DNA from: Panagrolaimus kolymaensis
Taxonomy: Eukaryota; Nematoda; Chromadorea; Rhabditida; Panagrolaimidae
Direction: 5' to 3'
Assembly (NCBI GenBank): GCA_028622995.1
Contig: JAJQJQ010000037.1
Span: forward strand, 2,523,978 to 2,587,977
DNA length: 64,000 nucleotides
Part shown: in pieces, positions 46,801 through 61,800 of the stretch
Numbering within the stretch: the first letter of the stretch is position 1
How the letters are laid out: each line of letters begins with the position of its first letter
Translations under genes and position numbers: made by a program
Notes under the pieces: model-generated
The model's input: the letters and a program-made list of their open reading frames with translations, nothing else
Told to the model about the DNA's origin: nothing
Database searches by the model: none

Positions 46801-49800
46801 CTAGGACACGCAATTAAAGATCAAAAATGAACTATTACACGCAATTAAAGATCAAAAATGAACTATTACACGCAATTAAAGTTCAATAATGAACTAGGAC
46901 ACGTGATTAAAGTTCAATAATGAACTAGGACACCTGATTAATGTTCAATAATGAACTAGGACACGCAATTAAAGTTTAATAATGAACTAGGACACGCAAT
47001 TAAAGTTCAATAATGATCTAGGACACGCAATTAAAGATCAAAAATGAACTAGGACACGCAATTAAAGATCAAAAATGATCTAGGACACGTGATTAAAGTT
47101 CAAAAATGAATTAGGACACGTGATTAAAGTTCAATAATGAACTAGGACACGTGATTAATGTTCAATAATGAACTAGGACACGTGATTAAAGTTCAATAAT
47201 GATCTAGGACACGTGATTAATGTTTAAAAATAAACAGGACACGCAATTAAAGTTTAATAATGAACTAGGACACGCAATTAAAGATCAAAAATGAACTATT
47301 ACACGCAATTAAAGATCAAAAATGAACTATTACACGCAATTAAAGTTCAATAATGAACTAGGACACGTGATTAAAGTTCAATAATGAACTAGGACACCTG
47401 ATTAATGTTCAATAATGAACTAGGACACGCAATTAAAGATCAATAATGAACTAGGACACGTGATTAAAGTTCAATAATGATCTAGGACACGCAATTAAAG
47501 ATCAAAAATGAACTAGGACACGCAATTAAAGTTTAATAATGAACTAGGACACGTGATTAAAGTTCAAAAATGAACTAGGACACGTGATTAAAGTTCAATA
47601 ATGAACTAGGACACGTGATTAATGTTTAAAAATAAACAGGACACGCAATTAAAGTTCATAAATGAACTAGGACACGTGATTAAAGTTCAAAAATGAACTA
47701 GGACACGTGATTAAAGTTCAATAATGATCTAGGACACGCAATTAAAGATCAAAAATGAACTAGGACACGCAATTAAAGATCAAAAATGAACTAGGACACG
47801 TGATTAAAGTTCAAAAATGAACTAGGACACGTGATTAAAGTTCAATAATGAACTAGGACACGTGATTAAAGTTCAATAATGAACTAGGACACGCAATTAA
47901 AGATCAATAATGAACTAGGACACGTGATTAAAGTTCAATAATGAACTAGGACACGCAATTAAAAATCAAAAATGAACTAGGACACGTGATTAAAGTTCAA
48001 TAATGAACTAGGACACGCAATTAAAGATCAATAATGAACTAGGACACGTGATTAAAGTTCAATAATGATCTAGGACACGCAATTAAAGATCAAAAATGAA
48101 CTAGGACACGCAATTAAAGATCAAAAATGAACTAGGACACGTGATTAAAGTTCAAAAATGAACTAGGACACGCAATTAAAGTTCAATAATGAACTAGGAC
48201 ACGTGATTAATGTTTAAAAATAAACAGGACACGCAATTAAAGTTTAATAATGAACTAGGACACGCAATTAAAGATCAAAAATGAACTATTACACGCAATT
48301 AAAGTTCAATAATGAACTAGGACACGTGATTAAAGTTCAATAATGAACTAGGACACCTGATTAATGTTTAAAAATTAACTAGGACACGCAATTAAAGTTC
48401 AATAATGAACTAGGACACGCAATTAAAGTTCAATAATGAACTAGGACACGCGATTAAAGTTCAATAATGAACTAGGACACCTGATTAATGTTTAAAAATT
48501 AACTAGGACACGCAATTAAAGTTCAATAATGAACTAGGACACGCAATTAAAGTTCAATAATGAACTAGGACACGCAATTAAAGATCAAAAATGAACTAGG
48601 ACACGTGATTAAAGTTCAAAAATGAACTAGGACACGCAATTAAAGTTCAATAATGAACTAGGACACGTTATTAATGTTTAAAAATAAACAGGACACGCAA
48701 TTAAAGTTTAATAATGAACTAGGACACGCAATTAAAGATCAAAAATGAACTATTACACGCAATTAAAGATCAAAAATGAACTATTACACGCAATTAAAGT
48801 TCAATAATGAACTAGGACACGCAATTAAAGTTCAATAATGAACTAGGACACCTGATTAATGTTTAAAAATTAACTAGGACACCTGATTAATGTTTAAAAA
48901 TTAACTAGGACACGCAATTAAAGTTCAATAATGAACTAGGACACGTGATTAAAGTTCAATAATGAACTAGGACACCTGATTAATGTTTAAAAATTAACTA
49001 GGACACGTGATTAAAGTTCAATAATGAACTAGGACACGTGATTAAAGTTCAATAATGAACTAGGACACCTGATTAATGTTTAAAAATTAACTAGGACACG
49101 TGATTAAAGTTCAATAATGAACTAGGACACCTGATTAATGTTTAAAAATTAACTAGGACACGCAATTAAAGTTCAATAATGAACTAGGACACGCAATTAA
49201 AGTTCAATAATGAACTAGGACACGTGATTAAAGTTCAATAATGAACTAGGACACGTGATTAAAGTTCAATAATGAACTAGGACACGCAATTAAAGATCAA
49301 TAATGAACTAGGACACGTGATTAAAGTTCAATAATGATCTAGGAAACGCAATTAAAGTTCAATAATGAACTAGGACACGTGATTAATGTTTAAAAATAAA
49401 CAGGACACGCAATTAAAGTTTAATAATGAACTAGGACACGCAATTAAAGATCAAAAATGAACTATTACACGCAATTAAAGTTCAATAATGAACTAGGACA
49501 CGTGATTAAAGTTCAATAATGAACTAGGACACCTGATTAATGTTTAAAAATGAACTAGGACACGCAATTAAAGATCAATAATGAACTAGGACACGTGATT
49601 AAAGTTCAATAATGAACTAGGACACCTGATTAATGTTTAAAAATTAACTAGGACACGTGATTAAAGTTCAATAATGAACTAGGACACCTGATTAATGTTT
49701 AAAAATTAACTAGGACACGCAATTAAAGTTCAATAATGAACTAGGACACGCAATTAAAGTTCAATAATGAACTAGGACACGTGATTAAAGTTCAATAATG

Positions 49801-52800
49801 AACTAGGACACGTGATTAAAGTTCAATAATGAACTAGGACACGCAATTAAAGATCAATAATGAACTAGGACACGTGATTAAAGTTCAATAATGATCTAGG
49901 ACACGCAATTAAAGATCAAAAATGAACTAGGACACGCAATTAAAGATCAAAAATGAACTAGGACACGTGATTAAAGTTCAAAAATGAACTAGGACACGCA
50001 ATTAAAGTTCAATAATGAACTAGGACACGTGATTAATGTTTAAAAATAAACAGGACACGCAATTAAAGTTTAATAATGAACTAGGACACGCAATTAAAGA
50101 TCAAAAATGAACTATTACACGCAATTAAAGATCAAAAATGAACTATTACACGCAATTAAAGTTCAATAATGAACTAGGACACGTGATTAAAGTTCAATAA
50201 TGAACTAGGACACCTGATTAATGTTCAATAATGAACTAGGACACGCAATTAAAGTTTAATAATGAACTAGGACACGCAATTAAAGTTCAATAATGATCTA
50301 GGACACGCAATTAAAGATCAAAAATGAACTAGGACACGCAATTAAAGATCAAAAATGATCTAGGACACGTGATTAAAGTTCAAAAATGAATTAGGACACG
50401 TGATTAAAGTTCAATAATGAACTAGGACACGTGATTAATGTTCAATAATGAACTAGGACACGTGATTAAAGTTCAATAATGATCTAGGACACGTGATTAA
50501 TGTTTAAAAATAAACAGGACACGCAATTAAAGTTTAATAATGAACTAGGACACGCAATTAAAGATCAAAAATGAACTATTACACGCAATTAAAGTTCAAT
50601 AATGAACTAGGACACGTGATTAAAGTTCAATAATGAACTAGGACACCTGATTAATGTTTAAAAATTAACTAGGACACGCAATTAAAGTTCAATAATGAAC
50701 TAGGACACGCAATTAAAGTTCAATAATGAACTAGGACACGTGATTAATGTTCAATAATGAACTAGGACACGCGATTATTGTTTAAAAATTAACTAGTACA
50801 CGCAATTAAAGTTCAATAATGAACTAGGACACGCAATTAAAGTTCAATAATGAACTAGGACACGCAATTAAAGTTCAATAATGATCTAGGACACGCAATT
50901 AAAGATCAAAAATGAACTAGGACACGCAATTAAAGATCAAAAATGATCTAGGACACGTGATTAAAGTTCAAAAATGAACTAGGACACGTGATTAAAGTTC
51001 AATAATGAACTAGGACACGTGATTAATGTTCAATAATGAACTAGGACACGCGATTATTGTTTAAAAATTAACTAGGACACGAAATTAAAGTTCAATAATG
51101 AACTAGGACACGCAATTAAAGTTCAATAATGAACTAGGACACGTGATTAAAGTTCAATAATGAACTAGGACACGTGATTAAAGTTCAATAATGAACTAGG
51201 ACACCTGATTAATGTTCAATAATGAACTAGGACACGCAATTAAAGTTCAATAATGAACTAGGACACGCAATTAAAGTTCAATAATGATCTAGGACACGCA
51301 ATTAAAGATCAAAAATGAACTAGGACACGCAATTAAAGATCAAAAATGATCTAGGACACGTGATTAAAGTTCAAAAATGAATTAGGACACGTGATTAAAG
51401 TTCAATAATGAACTAGGACACGTGATTAATGTTCAATAATGAACTAGGACACGTGATTAAAGTTCAATAATGATCTAGGACACGTGATTAATGTTTAAAA
51501 ATAAACAGGACACGCAATTAAAGTTTAATAATGAACTAGGACACGCAATTAAAGATCAAAAATGAACTATTACACGCAATTAAAGTTCAATAATGAACTA
51601 GGACACGTGATTAAAGTTCAATAATGAACTAGGACACCTGATTAATGTTTAAAAATTAACTAGGACACGCAATTAAAGTTCAATAATGAACTAGGACACG
51701 CAATTAAAGTTCAATAATGAACTAGGACACGTGATTAATGTTCAATAATGAACTAGGACACGCGATTATTGTTTAAAAATTAACTAGTACACGCAATTAA
51801 AGTTCAATAATGAACTAGGACACGCAATTAAAGTTCAATAATGAACTAGGACACGCAATTAAAGTTCAATAATGATCTAGGACACGCAATTAAAGATCAA
51901 AAATGAACTAGGACACGCAATTAAAGATCAAAAATGATCTAGGACACGTGATTAAAGTTCAAAAATGAACTAGGACACGTGATTAAAGTTCAATAATGAA
52001 CTAGGACACGTGATTAATGTTCAATAATGAACTAGGACACGCGATTAATGTTTAAAAATAAACAGGACACGCAATTAAAGTTTAATAATGAACTAGGACA
52101 CGCAATTAAAGATCAAAAATGAACTATTACACGCAATTAAAGTTCAATAATGAACTAGGACACGTGATTAAAGTTCAATAATGAACTAGGACACCTGATT
52201 AATGTTTAAAAATTAACTAGGACACGCAATTAAAGTTCAATAATGAACTAGTACACGCAATTAAAGTTCAATAATGAACTAGGACACGCAATTAAAGTTC
52301 AATAATGAACTAGGACACGCAATTAAAGTTCAATAATGATCTAGGACACGCAATTAAAGATCAAAAATGAACTAGGACACGCAATTAAAGTTCAATAATG
52401 AACTAGGACACGCAATTAAAGTTCAATAATGATCTAGGACACGCAATTAAAGATCAAAAATGAACTAGGACACGCAATTAAAGTTCAATAATGATCTAGG
52501 ACACGCAATTAAAGATCAAAAATGAACTAGGACACGCAATTAAAGATCAAAAATGATCTAGGACACGTGATTAAAGTTCAAAAATGAACTAGGACACGTG
52601 ATTAATGTTTAAAAATAAACAGGACACGCAATTAAAGTTTAATAATGAACTAGGACACGCAATTAAAGATCAAAAATGAACTATTACACGCAATTAAAGT
52701 TCAATAATGAACTAGGACACGTGATTAAAGTTCAATAATGAACTAGGACACCTGATTAATGTTTAAAAATTAACTAGGACACGCAATTAAAGTTCAATAA

Positions 52801-55800
52801 TGAACTAGGACACGCAATTAAAGTTCAGTAATGAACTAGGACACGCGATAATTGTTTAAAAATTAACTAGTACACGCAATTAATGTTCAATAATGAACTA
52901 GGACACGCAATTAAAGTTCAATAATGAACTAGGACACGCAATTAAAGTTCAATAATGATCTAGGACACGTGATTAAAGTTCAATAATGAACTAGGACACG
53001 TGATTAATGTTCAATAATGAACTAGGACACGCGATTATTGTTTAAAAATTAAATAGGACACGAAATTAAAGTTCAATAATGAACTAGGACACGCAATTAA
53101 AGTTCAATAATGAACTAGGACACGCAATTAAAGTTCAATAATGATCTAGGACACGCAATTAAAGATCAAAAATGAACTAGGACACGCAATTAAAGATCAA
53201 AAATGAACTAGGACACGTGATTAAAGTTCAAAAATGAACTAGGGCACGTGATTAAAGTTCAATAATGAACTAGGACACGCAATTAAAGATCAAAAATGAA
53301 CTAGGACACGTGATTAAAGTTCAATAATGATCTAGGACACGCAATTAAAGTTCAATAATGAACTAGGACACGTGATTAAAGTTCAATAATGAACTAGGAC
53401 ACGCAATTAAAGTTCAATAATGATCTAGGACACGTGATTAAAGTTCAATAATGAACTAGGACACGTGATTAATGTTCAATAATGAACTAGGACACGCGAT
53501 TATTGTTTAAAAATTAAATAGGACACGAAATTAAAGTTCAATAATGAACTAGGACACGCAATTAAAGTTCAATAATGAACTAGGACACGCAATTAAAGTT
53601 CAATAATGATCTAGGACACGCAATTAAAGATCAAAAATGAACTAGGACACGCAATTAAAGATCAAAAATGAACTAGGACACGTGATTAAAGTTCAAAAAT
53701 GAACTAGGGCACGTGATTAAAGTTCAATAATGATCTAGGACACGCAATAAAAGATCAAAAATGAACTAGGACACGCAATTAAAGATCAAAAATGAACTAG
53801 GACACGTGATTAAAGTTCAATAATGAACTAGGACACGTGATTAAAGTTCAATAATGAACTAGGACACGCAATTAAAGATCAATAATGAACTAGGACACGT
53901 GATTAAAGTTCAATAATGATCTAGGACACGCAATTAAAGATCAAAAATGAACTAGGACACGCAATTAAAGATCAAAAATGAACTAGGACACGTGATTAAA
54001 GTTCAAAAATGAACTAGGACACGCGATTATTGTTTAAAAATTAACTAGGACACGAAATTAAAGTTCAATAATGAACTAGGACACGCAATTAAAGATCAAA
54101 AATGAACTATTACACCCAATTATAGTTCAATAATGAACTAGGACACGCAATTAAAGTTCAATAATGAACTAGGACACGTGATTAATGTTTAAAAATGAAC
54201 TATTACACGCAATTAAAGTTCAATAATGAACTAGGACACGTGATTAAAGTTCAATAATGAACTATTACACGCAATTATAGTTCAATAATGAACTAGGACA
54301 CGCAATTAAAGTTCAATAATGAACTAGGACACGTGATTAAAGTTCAATAATGAACTAGGACACGCAATTAAAGATCAAAAATGAACTAGGACACGTGATT
54401 AAAGTTCAATAATGAACTAGGACACGTGATTAATGTTTAAAAATGAACTATTACACGCAATTATAGTTCAATAATGAACTAGGACACGCAATTAAAGTTC
54501 AATAATGAACTAGGACACGCAATTAAAGTTCAAAAATGAACTAGGACACGTGATTAATGTTTAAAAATGAACTATTACACGCAATTATAGTTCAATAATG
54601 AACTAGGACACGCGTTAAAAGATCAATAATGAACTAGGACACGCAATTAAAGTTCAATATTGATCTAGGACACGTGATTAATGTTTAAAAATGAACTATT
54701 ACACGCAATTAAAGTTCAATAATGAACTAGGACACGTGATTAAAGTTCAATAATGAACTAGGACACGTGATTAATGTTTAAAAATAAAAAGGACACGGAA
54801 TTAAAGTTCAATAATGAACTAGGACACGTGATTAAAGATCAAAAATGAACTAGGACACGCAATTAAAGATCAAAAATGAACTAGGACACGTGATTAAAGT
54901 TCAATAATGAACTAGGACACGTGATTAATGTTTAAAAATGAACTATTACACGCAATTATAGTTCAATAATGAACTAGGACACGCAATTAAAGTTCAATAA
55001 TGAACTAGGACACGTGATTAATGTTTAAAAATGAACTATTACACGCAATTAAAGTTCAATAATGAACTAGGACACGTGATTAAAGTTCAATAATGAACTA
55101 GGACACGTGATTAATGTTTAAAAATGAACTATTACACGCAATTATAGTTCAATAATGAACTAGGACACGGAATTAAAGTTCAATAATGAACTAGGACACG
55201 TGATTAAAGATCAAAAATGAACTAGGACACGCAATTATAGTTCAATAATGAACTAGGACACGCAATTAAAGTTCAATAATGAACTAGGACACGCAATTAA
55301 AGTTCAATAATGAAATAGGACACGCAATTAAAGTTCAGTAATGAACTAGGACACGCAATTAAAGTTCAATAATGAACTAGGACACGCAATTAAAGTTCAA
55401 TAATAAACTAGGACACTCGATTAAAGTTAAATAATGAACTAGGACACGCAATTAAAGTTAAATAATGAACTAGGACACGTGATTAATGTTTAAAAATAAA
55501 CAGGACACGCGTTTAAAGTTCAATAATGAACTAGGACACGCAATTAAAGTTCAATAATGAACTAGGACATGCAATTAAAGTTCAATAATGAAATAGGACA
55601 CGCAATTAAAGTTCAGTAATGAACTAGGACACGCAATTAAAGTTCAATAATGAACTAGGACACGCAGTTAAAGTTCAATAATGAACTAGGACACGCAATT
55701 AAAGTTCAATAATGAACTAGGACACGTGATTAATGTTTAAAAATGAACTATTACACGCAATTAAAGTTCAATAATGAACTAGGACACGTGATTAAAGTTC

Positions 55801-58800
55801 AATAATGAACTAGGACACGTGATTAATGTTTAAAAATAAAAAGGACACGGAATTAAAGATCAAAAATGAACTAGGACACGTGATTAAAGATCAAAAATGA
55901 ACTAGGACACGCAATTAAAGATCAAAAATGAACTAGGACACGTGATTAAAGTTCAATAATGAACTAGGACACGTGATTAATGTTTAAAAATGAACTATTA
56001 CACGCAATTATAGTTCAATAATGAACTAGGACACGCAATTAAAGTTCAATAATGAACTAGGACACGTGATTAATGTTTAAAAATGAACTATTACACGCAA
56101 TTAAAGTTCAATAATGAACTAGGACACGTGATTAAAGTTCAATTATGAACTAGGACACGTGATTAAAGTTCAATAATGAACTAGGACACGTGATTAATGT
56201 TTAAAAATGAACTATTACACCCAATTATAGTTCAATAATGAACTAGGACACGCAATTAAAGTTCAATAATGAACTAGGACACGTGATTAATGTTTAAAAA
56301 TGAACTATTACACGCAATTATAGTTCAATAATGAACTAGGACACGCAATTAAAGTTCAATAATGAACTAGGACACGTGATTAAAGTTCAATAATGAACTA
56401 GGACACGCAATTAAAGATCAAAAATGAACTAGGACACGTGATTAAAGTTCAATAATGAACTAGGACACGTGATTAATGTTTAAAAATGAACTATTACACG
56501 CAATTAAAGTTCAATAATGAACTAGGACACGTGATTAAAGTTCAATAATGAACTAGGACACGTGATTAATGTTTAAAAATAAAAAGGACACGGAATTAAA
56601 GTTCAATAATGAACTAGGACACGTGATTAAAGATCAAAAATGAACTAGGACACGCAATTAAAGATCAAAAATGAACTAGGACACGTGATTAAAGTTCAAT
56701 AATGAACTAGGACACGTGATTAATGTTTAAAAATGAACTATTACACGCAATTAAAGTTCAATAATGAACTAGGACACGTGATTAAAGTTCAATTATGAAC
56801 TAGGACACGTGATTAAAGTTCAATAATGAACTAGGACACGTGATTAATGTTTAAAAATGAACTATTACACCCAATTATAGTTCAATAATGAACTAGGACA
56901 CGCAATTAAAGTTCAATAATGAACTAGGACACGTGATTAATGTTTAAAAATGAACTATTACACGCAATTATAGTTCAATAATGAACTAGGACACGCAATT
57001 AAAGTTCAATTATGAACTAGGACACGTGATTAAAGTTCAATAATGAACTAGGACACGCAATTAAAGATCAAAAATGAACTAGGACACGTGATTAAAGTTC
57101 AATAATGAACTAGGACACGTGATTAATGTTTAAAAATGAACTATTACACCCAATTATAGTTCAATAATGAACTAGGACACGCAATTAAAGTTCAATAATG
57201 AACTAGGACACGTGATTAATGTTTAAAAATGAACTATTACACGCAATTAAAGTTCAATAATGAACTAGGACACGTGATTAAAGTTCAATAATGAACTATT
57301 ACACGCAATTATAGTTCAATAATGAACTAGGACACGCAATTAAAGTTCAATAATGAACTAGGACACGTGATTAAAGTTCAATAATGAACTAGGACACGCA
57401 ATTAAAGATCAAAAATGAACTAGGACACGTGATTAAAGTTCAATAATGAACTAGGACACGTGATTAATGTTTAAAAATGAACTATTACACGCAATTATAG
57501 TTCAATAATGAACTAGGACACGCAATTAAAGTTCAATAATGAACTAGGACACGTGATTAATGTTTAAAAATGAACTATTACACGCAATTATAGTTCAATA
57601 ATGAACTAGGACACGCAATTAAAGATCAATAATGAACTAGGACACGTGATTAATGTTTAAAAATAAACAGGACACGCGTTTAAAGTTCAATAATGAAATA
57701 GGACACGCAATTAAAGTTCAATAATGAACTAGGACACGCAATTAAAGTTCAATAATGAACTAGGACACGCAATTTAAGTTCAATAATGAACTAGGACACG
57801 CAATTAAAGTTCAATAATGAACTAGGACACGCAATTAAAGTTCAAAAATGAACTAGGACACGTGATTAATGTTTAAAAATGAACTATTACACGCAATTAT
57901 AGTTCAATAATGAACTAGGACACGCGTTAAAAGATCAATAATGAACTAGGACACGCAATTAAAGTTCAATATTGATCTAGGACACGTGATTAATGTTTAA
58001 AAATGAACTATTACACGCAATTAAAGTTCAATAATGAACTAGGACACGTGATTAAAGTTCAATAATGAACTAGGACACGTGATTAATGTTTAAAAATAAA
58101 AAGGACACGGAATTAAAGTTCAATAATGAACTAGGACACGTGATTAAAGATCAAAAATGAACTAGGACACGCAATTAAAGATCAAAAATGAACTAGGACA
58201 CGTGATTAAAGTTCAATAATGAACTAGGACACGTGATTAATGTTTAAAAATGAACTATTACACGCAATTATAGTTCAATAATGAACTAGGACACGCAATT
58301 AAAGTTCAATAATGAACTAGGACACGTGATTAATGTTTAAAAATGAACTATTACACGCAATTAAAGTTCAATAATGAACTAGGACACGTGATTAAAGTTC
58401 AATAATGAACTAGGACACGTGATTAATGTTTAAAAATGAACTATTACACGCAATTATAGTTCAATAATGAACTAGGACACGGAATTAAAGTTCAATAATG
58501 AACTAGGACACGTGATTAAAGATCAAAAATGAACTAGGACACGCAATTATAGTTCAATAATGAACTAGGACACGCAATTAAAGTTCAATAATGAACTAGG
58601 ACACGCAATTAAAGTTCAATAATGAAATAGGACACGCAATTAAAGTTCAGTAATGAACAAGGACACGCAATTAAAGTTCAATAATGAACTAGGACACGCA
58701 ATTAAAGTTCAATAATAAACTAGGACACTCGATTAAAGTTAAATAATGAACTAGGACACGCAATTAAAGTTAAATAATGAACTAGGACACGTGATTAATG

Positions 58801-61800
58801 TTTAAAAATAAACAGGACACGCGTTTAAAGTTCAATAATGAACTAGGACACGCAATTAAAGTTCAATAATGAACTAGGACATGCAATTAAAGTTCAATAA
58901 TGAAATAGGACACGCAATTAAAGTTCAGTAATGAACTAGGACACGCAATTAAAGTTCAATAATGAACTAGGACACGCAATTAAAGTTCAATAATGAACTA
59001 GGACACGCAATTAAAGTTCAATAATGAACTAGGACACGCAATTAAAGTTCAATAATGAACTAGTACACGCAATTAAAGTTCAATAATGAACTAGGACACG
59101 TGATTAAAGTTCAATAATGAACTAGGACACGCAATTAAAGTTCAATAATCAAATAGGACACGTGATTAATGTTTAAAAATAAACAGGACACGCAATTAAA
59201 GTTCAATAATGAACTAGGACACGCAATTAAAGTTCAATAATGAACTAGGACACGCAATTAAAGATCAATAATGAACTAGGACACGTGATTAAAGTTCAAT
59301 AATGAACTAGGACACGTGATTAATGTTTAAAAATGAACTATTACACGCAATTATAGTTCAATAATGAACTAGGACACGCAATTAAAGTTCAATAATGAAC
59401 TAGGACACGTGATTAATGTTTAAAAATGAACTATTATACGCAATTATAGTTCAATAATGAACTAGGACTCGCAATTAAAGATCAATAATGAACTAGGACA
59501 CGTGATTAATGTTTAAAAATAAAAAGGACACGGAATTAAAGTTCAATAATGAACTAGTACACGCAATTAAAGTTCAATAATGAACTAGGACACGTGATTA
59601 AAGTTCAATAATGAACTAGGACACGCAATTAAAGTTCAATAATCAAATAGGACACGTGATTAATGTTTAAAAATAAACAGGACAAGCAATTAAAGTTCAA
59701 TAATGAACTAGGACACGCAATTAAAGTTCAATATTGATCTAGGACACGTGATTAATGTTTAAAAATGAACTATTACACGCAATTAAAGTTCAATAATGAA
59801 CTAGGACACGTGATTAAAGTTCAATAATGAACTAGGACACGTGATTAATGTTTAAAAATAAAAAGGACACGGAATTAAAGTTCAATAATGAACTAGGACA
59901 CGTGATTAAAGATCAAAAATGAACTAGGACACGCAATTAAAGATCAAAAATGAACTAGGACACGTGATTAAAGTTCAATAATGAACTAGGACACGTGATT
60001 AATGTTTAAAAATGAACTATTACACGCAATTATAGTTCAATAATGAACTAGGACACGCAATTAAAGTTCAATAATGAACTAGGACACGTGATTAATGTTT
60101 AAAAATGAACTATTACACGCAATTAAAGTTCAATAATGAACTAGGACACGTGATTAAAGTTCAATAATGAACTAGGACACGTGATTAATGTTTAAAAATG
60201 AACTATTACACGCAATTATAGTTCAATAATGAACTAGGACACGGAATTAAAGTTCAATAATGAACTAGGACACGTGATTAAAGATCAAAAATGAACTAGG
60301 ACACGCAATTATAGTTCAATAATGAACTAGGACACGCAATTAAAGTTCAATAATGAACTAGGACACGCAATTAAAGTTCAATAATGAAATAGGACACGCA
60401 ATTAAAGTTCAGTAATGAACAAGGACACGCAATTAAAGTTCAATAATGAACTAGGACACGCAATTAAAGTTCAATAATAAACTAGGACACTCGATTAAAG
60501 TTAAATAATGAACTAGGACACGCAATTAAAGTTAAATAATGAACTAGGACACGTGATTAATGTTTAAAAATAAACAGGACACGCGTTTAAAGTTCAATAA
60601 TGAACTAGGACACGCAATTAAAGTTCAATAATGAACTAGGACATGCAATTAAAGTTCAATAATGAAATAGGACACGCAATTAAAGTTCAGTAATGAACTA
60701 GGACACGCAATTAAAGTTCAATAATGAACTAGGACACGCAATTAAAGTTCAATAATGAACTAGGACACGCAATTAAAGTTCAATAATGAACTAGGACACG
60801 CAATTAAAGTTCAATAATGAACTAGTACACGCAATTAAAGTTCAATAATGAACTAGGACACGTGATTAAAGTTCAATAATGAACTAGGACACGCAATTAA
60901 AGTTCAATAATCAAATAGGACACGTGATTAATGTTTAAAAATAAACAGGACACGCAATTAAAGTTCAATAATGAACTAGGACACGCAATTAAAGTTCAAT
61001 AATGAACTAGGACACGCAATTAAAGATCAATAATGAACTAGGACACGTGATTAAAGTTCAATAATGAACTAGGACACGTGATTAATGTTTAAAAATGAAC
61101 TATTACACGCAATTATAGTTCAATAATGAACTAGGACACGCAATTAAAGTTCAATAATGAACTAGGACACGTGATTAATGTTTAAAAATGAACTATTATA
61201 CGCAATTATAGTTCAATAATGAACTAGGACTCGCAATTAAAGATCAATAATGAACTAGGACACGTGATTAATGTTTAAAAATAAAAAGGACACGGAATTA
61301 AAGTTCAATAATGAACTAGTACACGCAATTAAAGTTCAATAATGAACTAGGACACGTGATTAAAGTTCAATAATGAACTAGGACACGCAATTAAAGTTCA
61401 ATAATCAAATAGGACACGTGATTAATGTTTAAAAATAAACAGGACAAGCAATTAAAGTTCAATAATGAACTAGGACACGCAATTAAAGTTCAATAATGAA
61501 CTAGGACACGCAATTAAAGTTCAATAATGAACTAGGACACGCAATTAAAGTTCAATAATGAACTAGGACATGCAATTAAAGTTCAATAATGAACTAGGAC
61601 ACGCAATTAAAGTTCAATAATGAACTAGGACACGCAATTAAAGTTCAATAATGAAATAGGACACGCAATTAAAGTTCAGTAATGAACTAGGACACGCAAT
61701 TAAAGTTCAATAATGAACTAGGACACGCAATTAAAGTTCAATAATAAACTAGGACACTCGATTAAAGTTAAATAATGAACTAGGACACGCGATTATTGTT

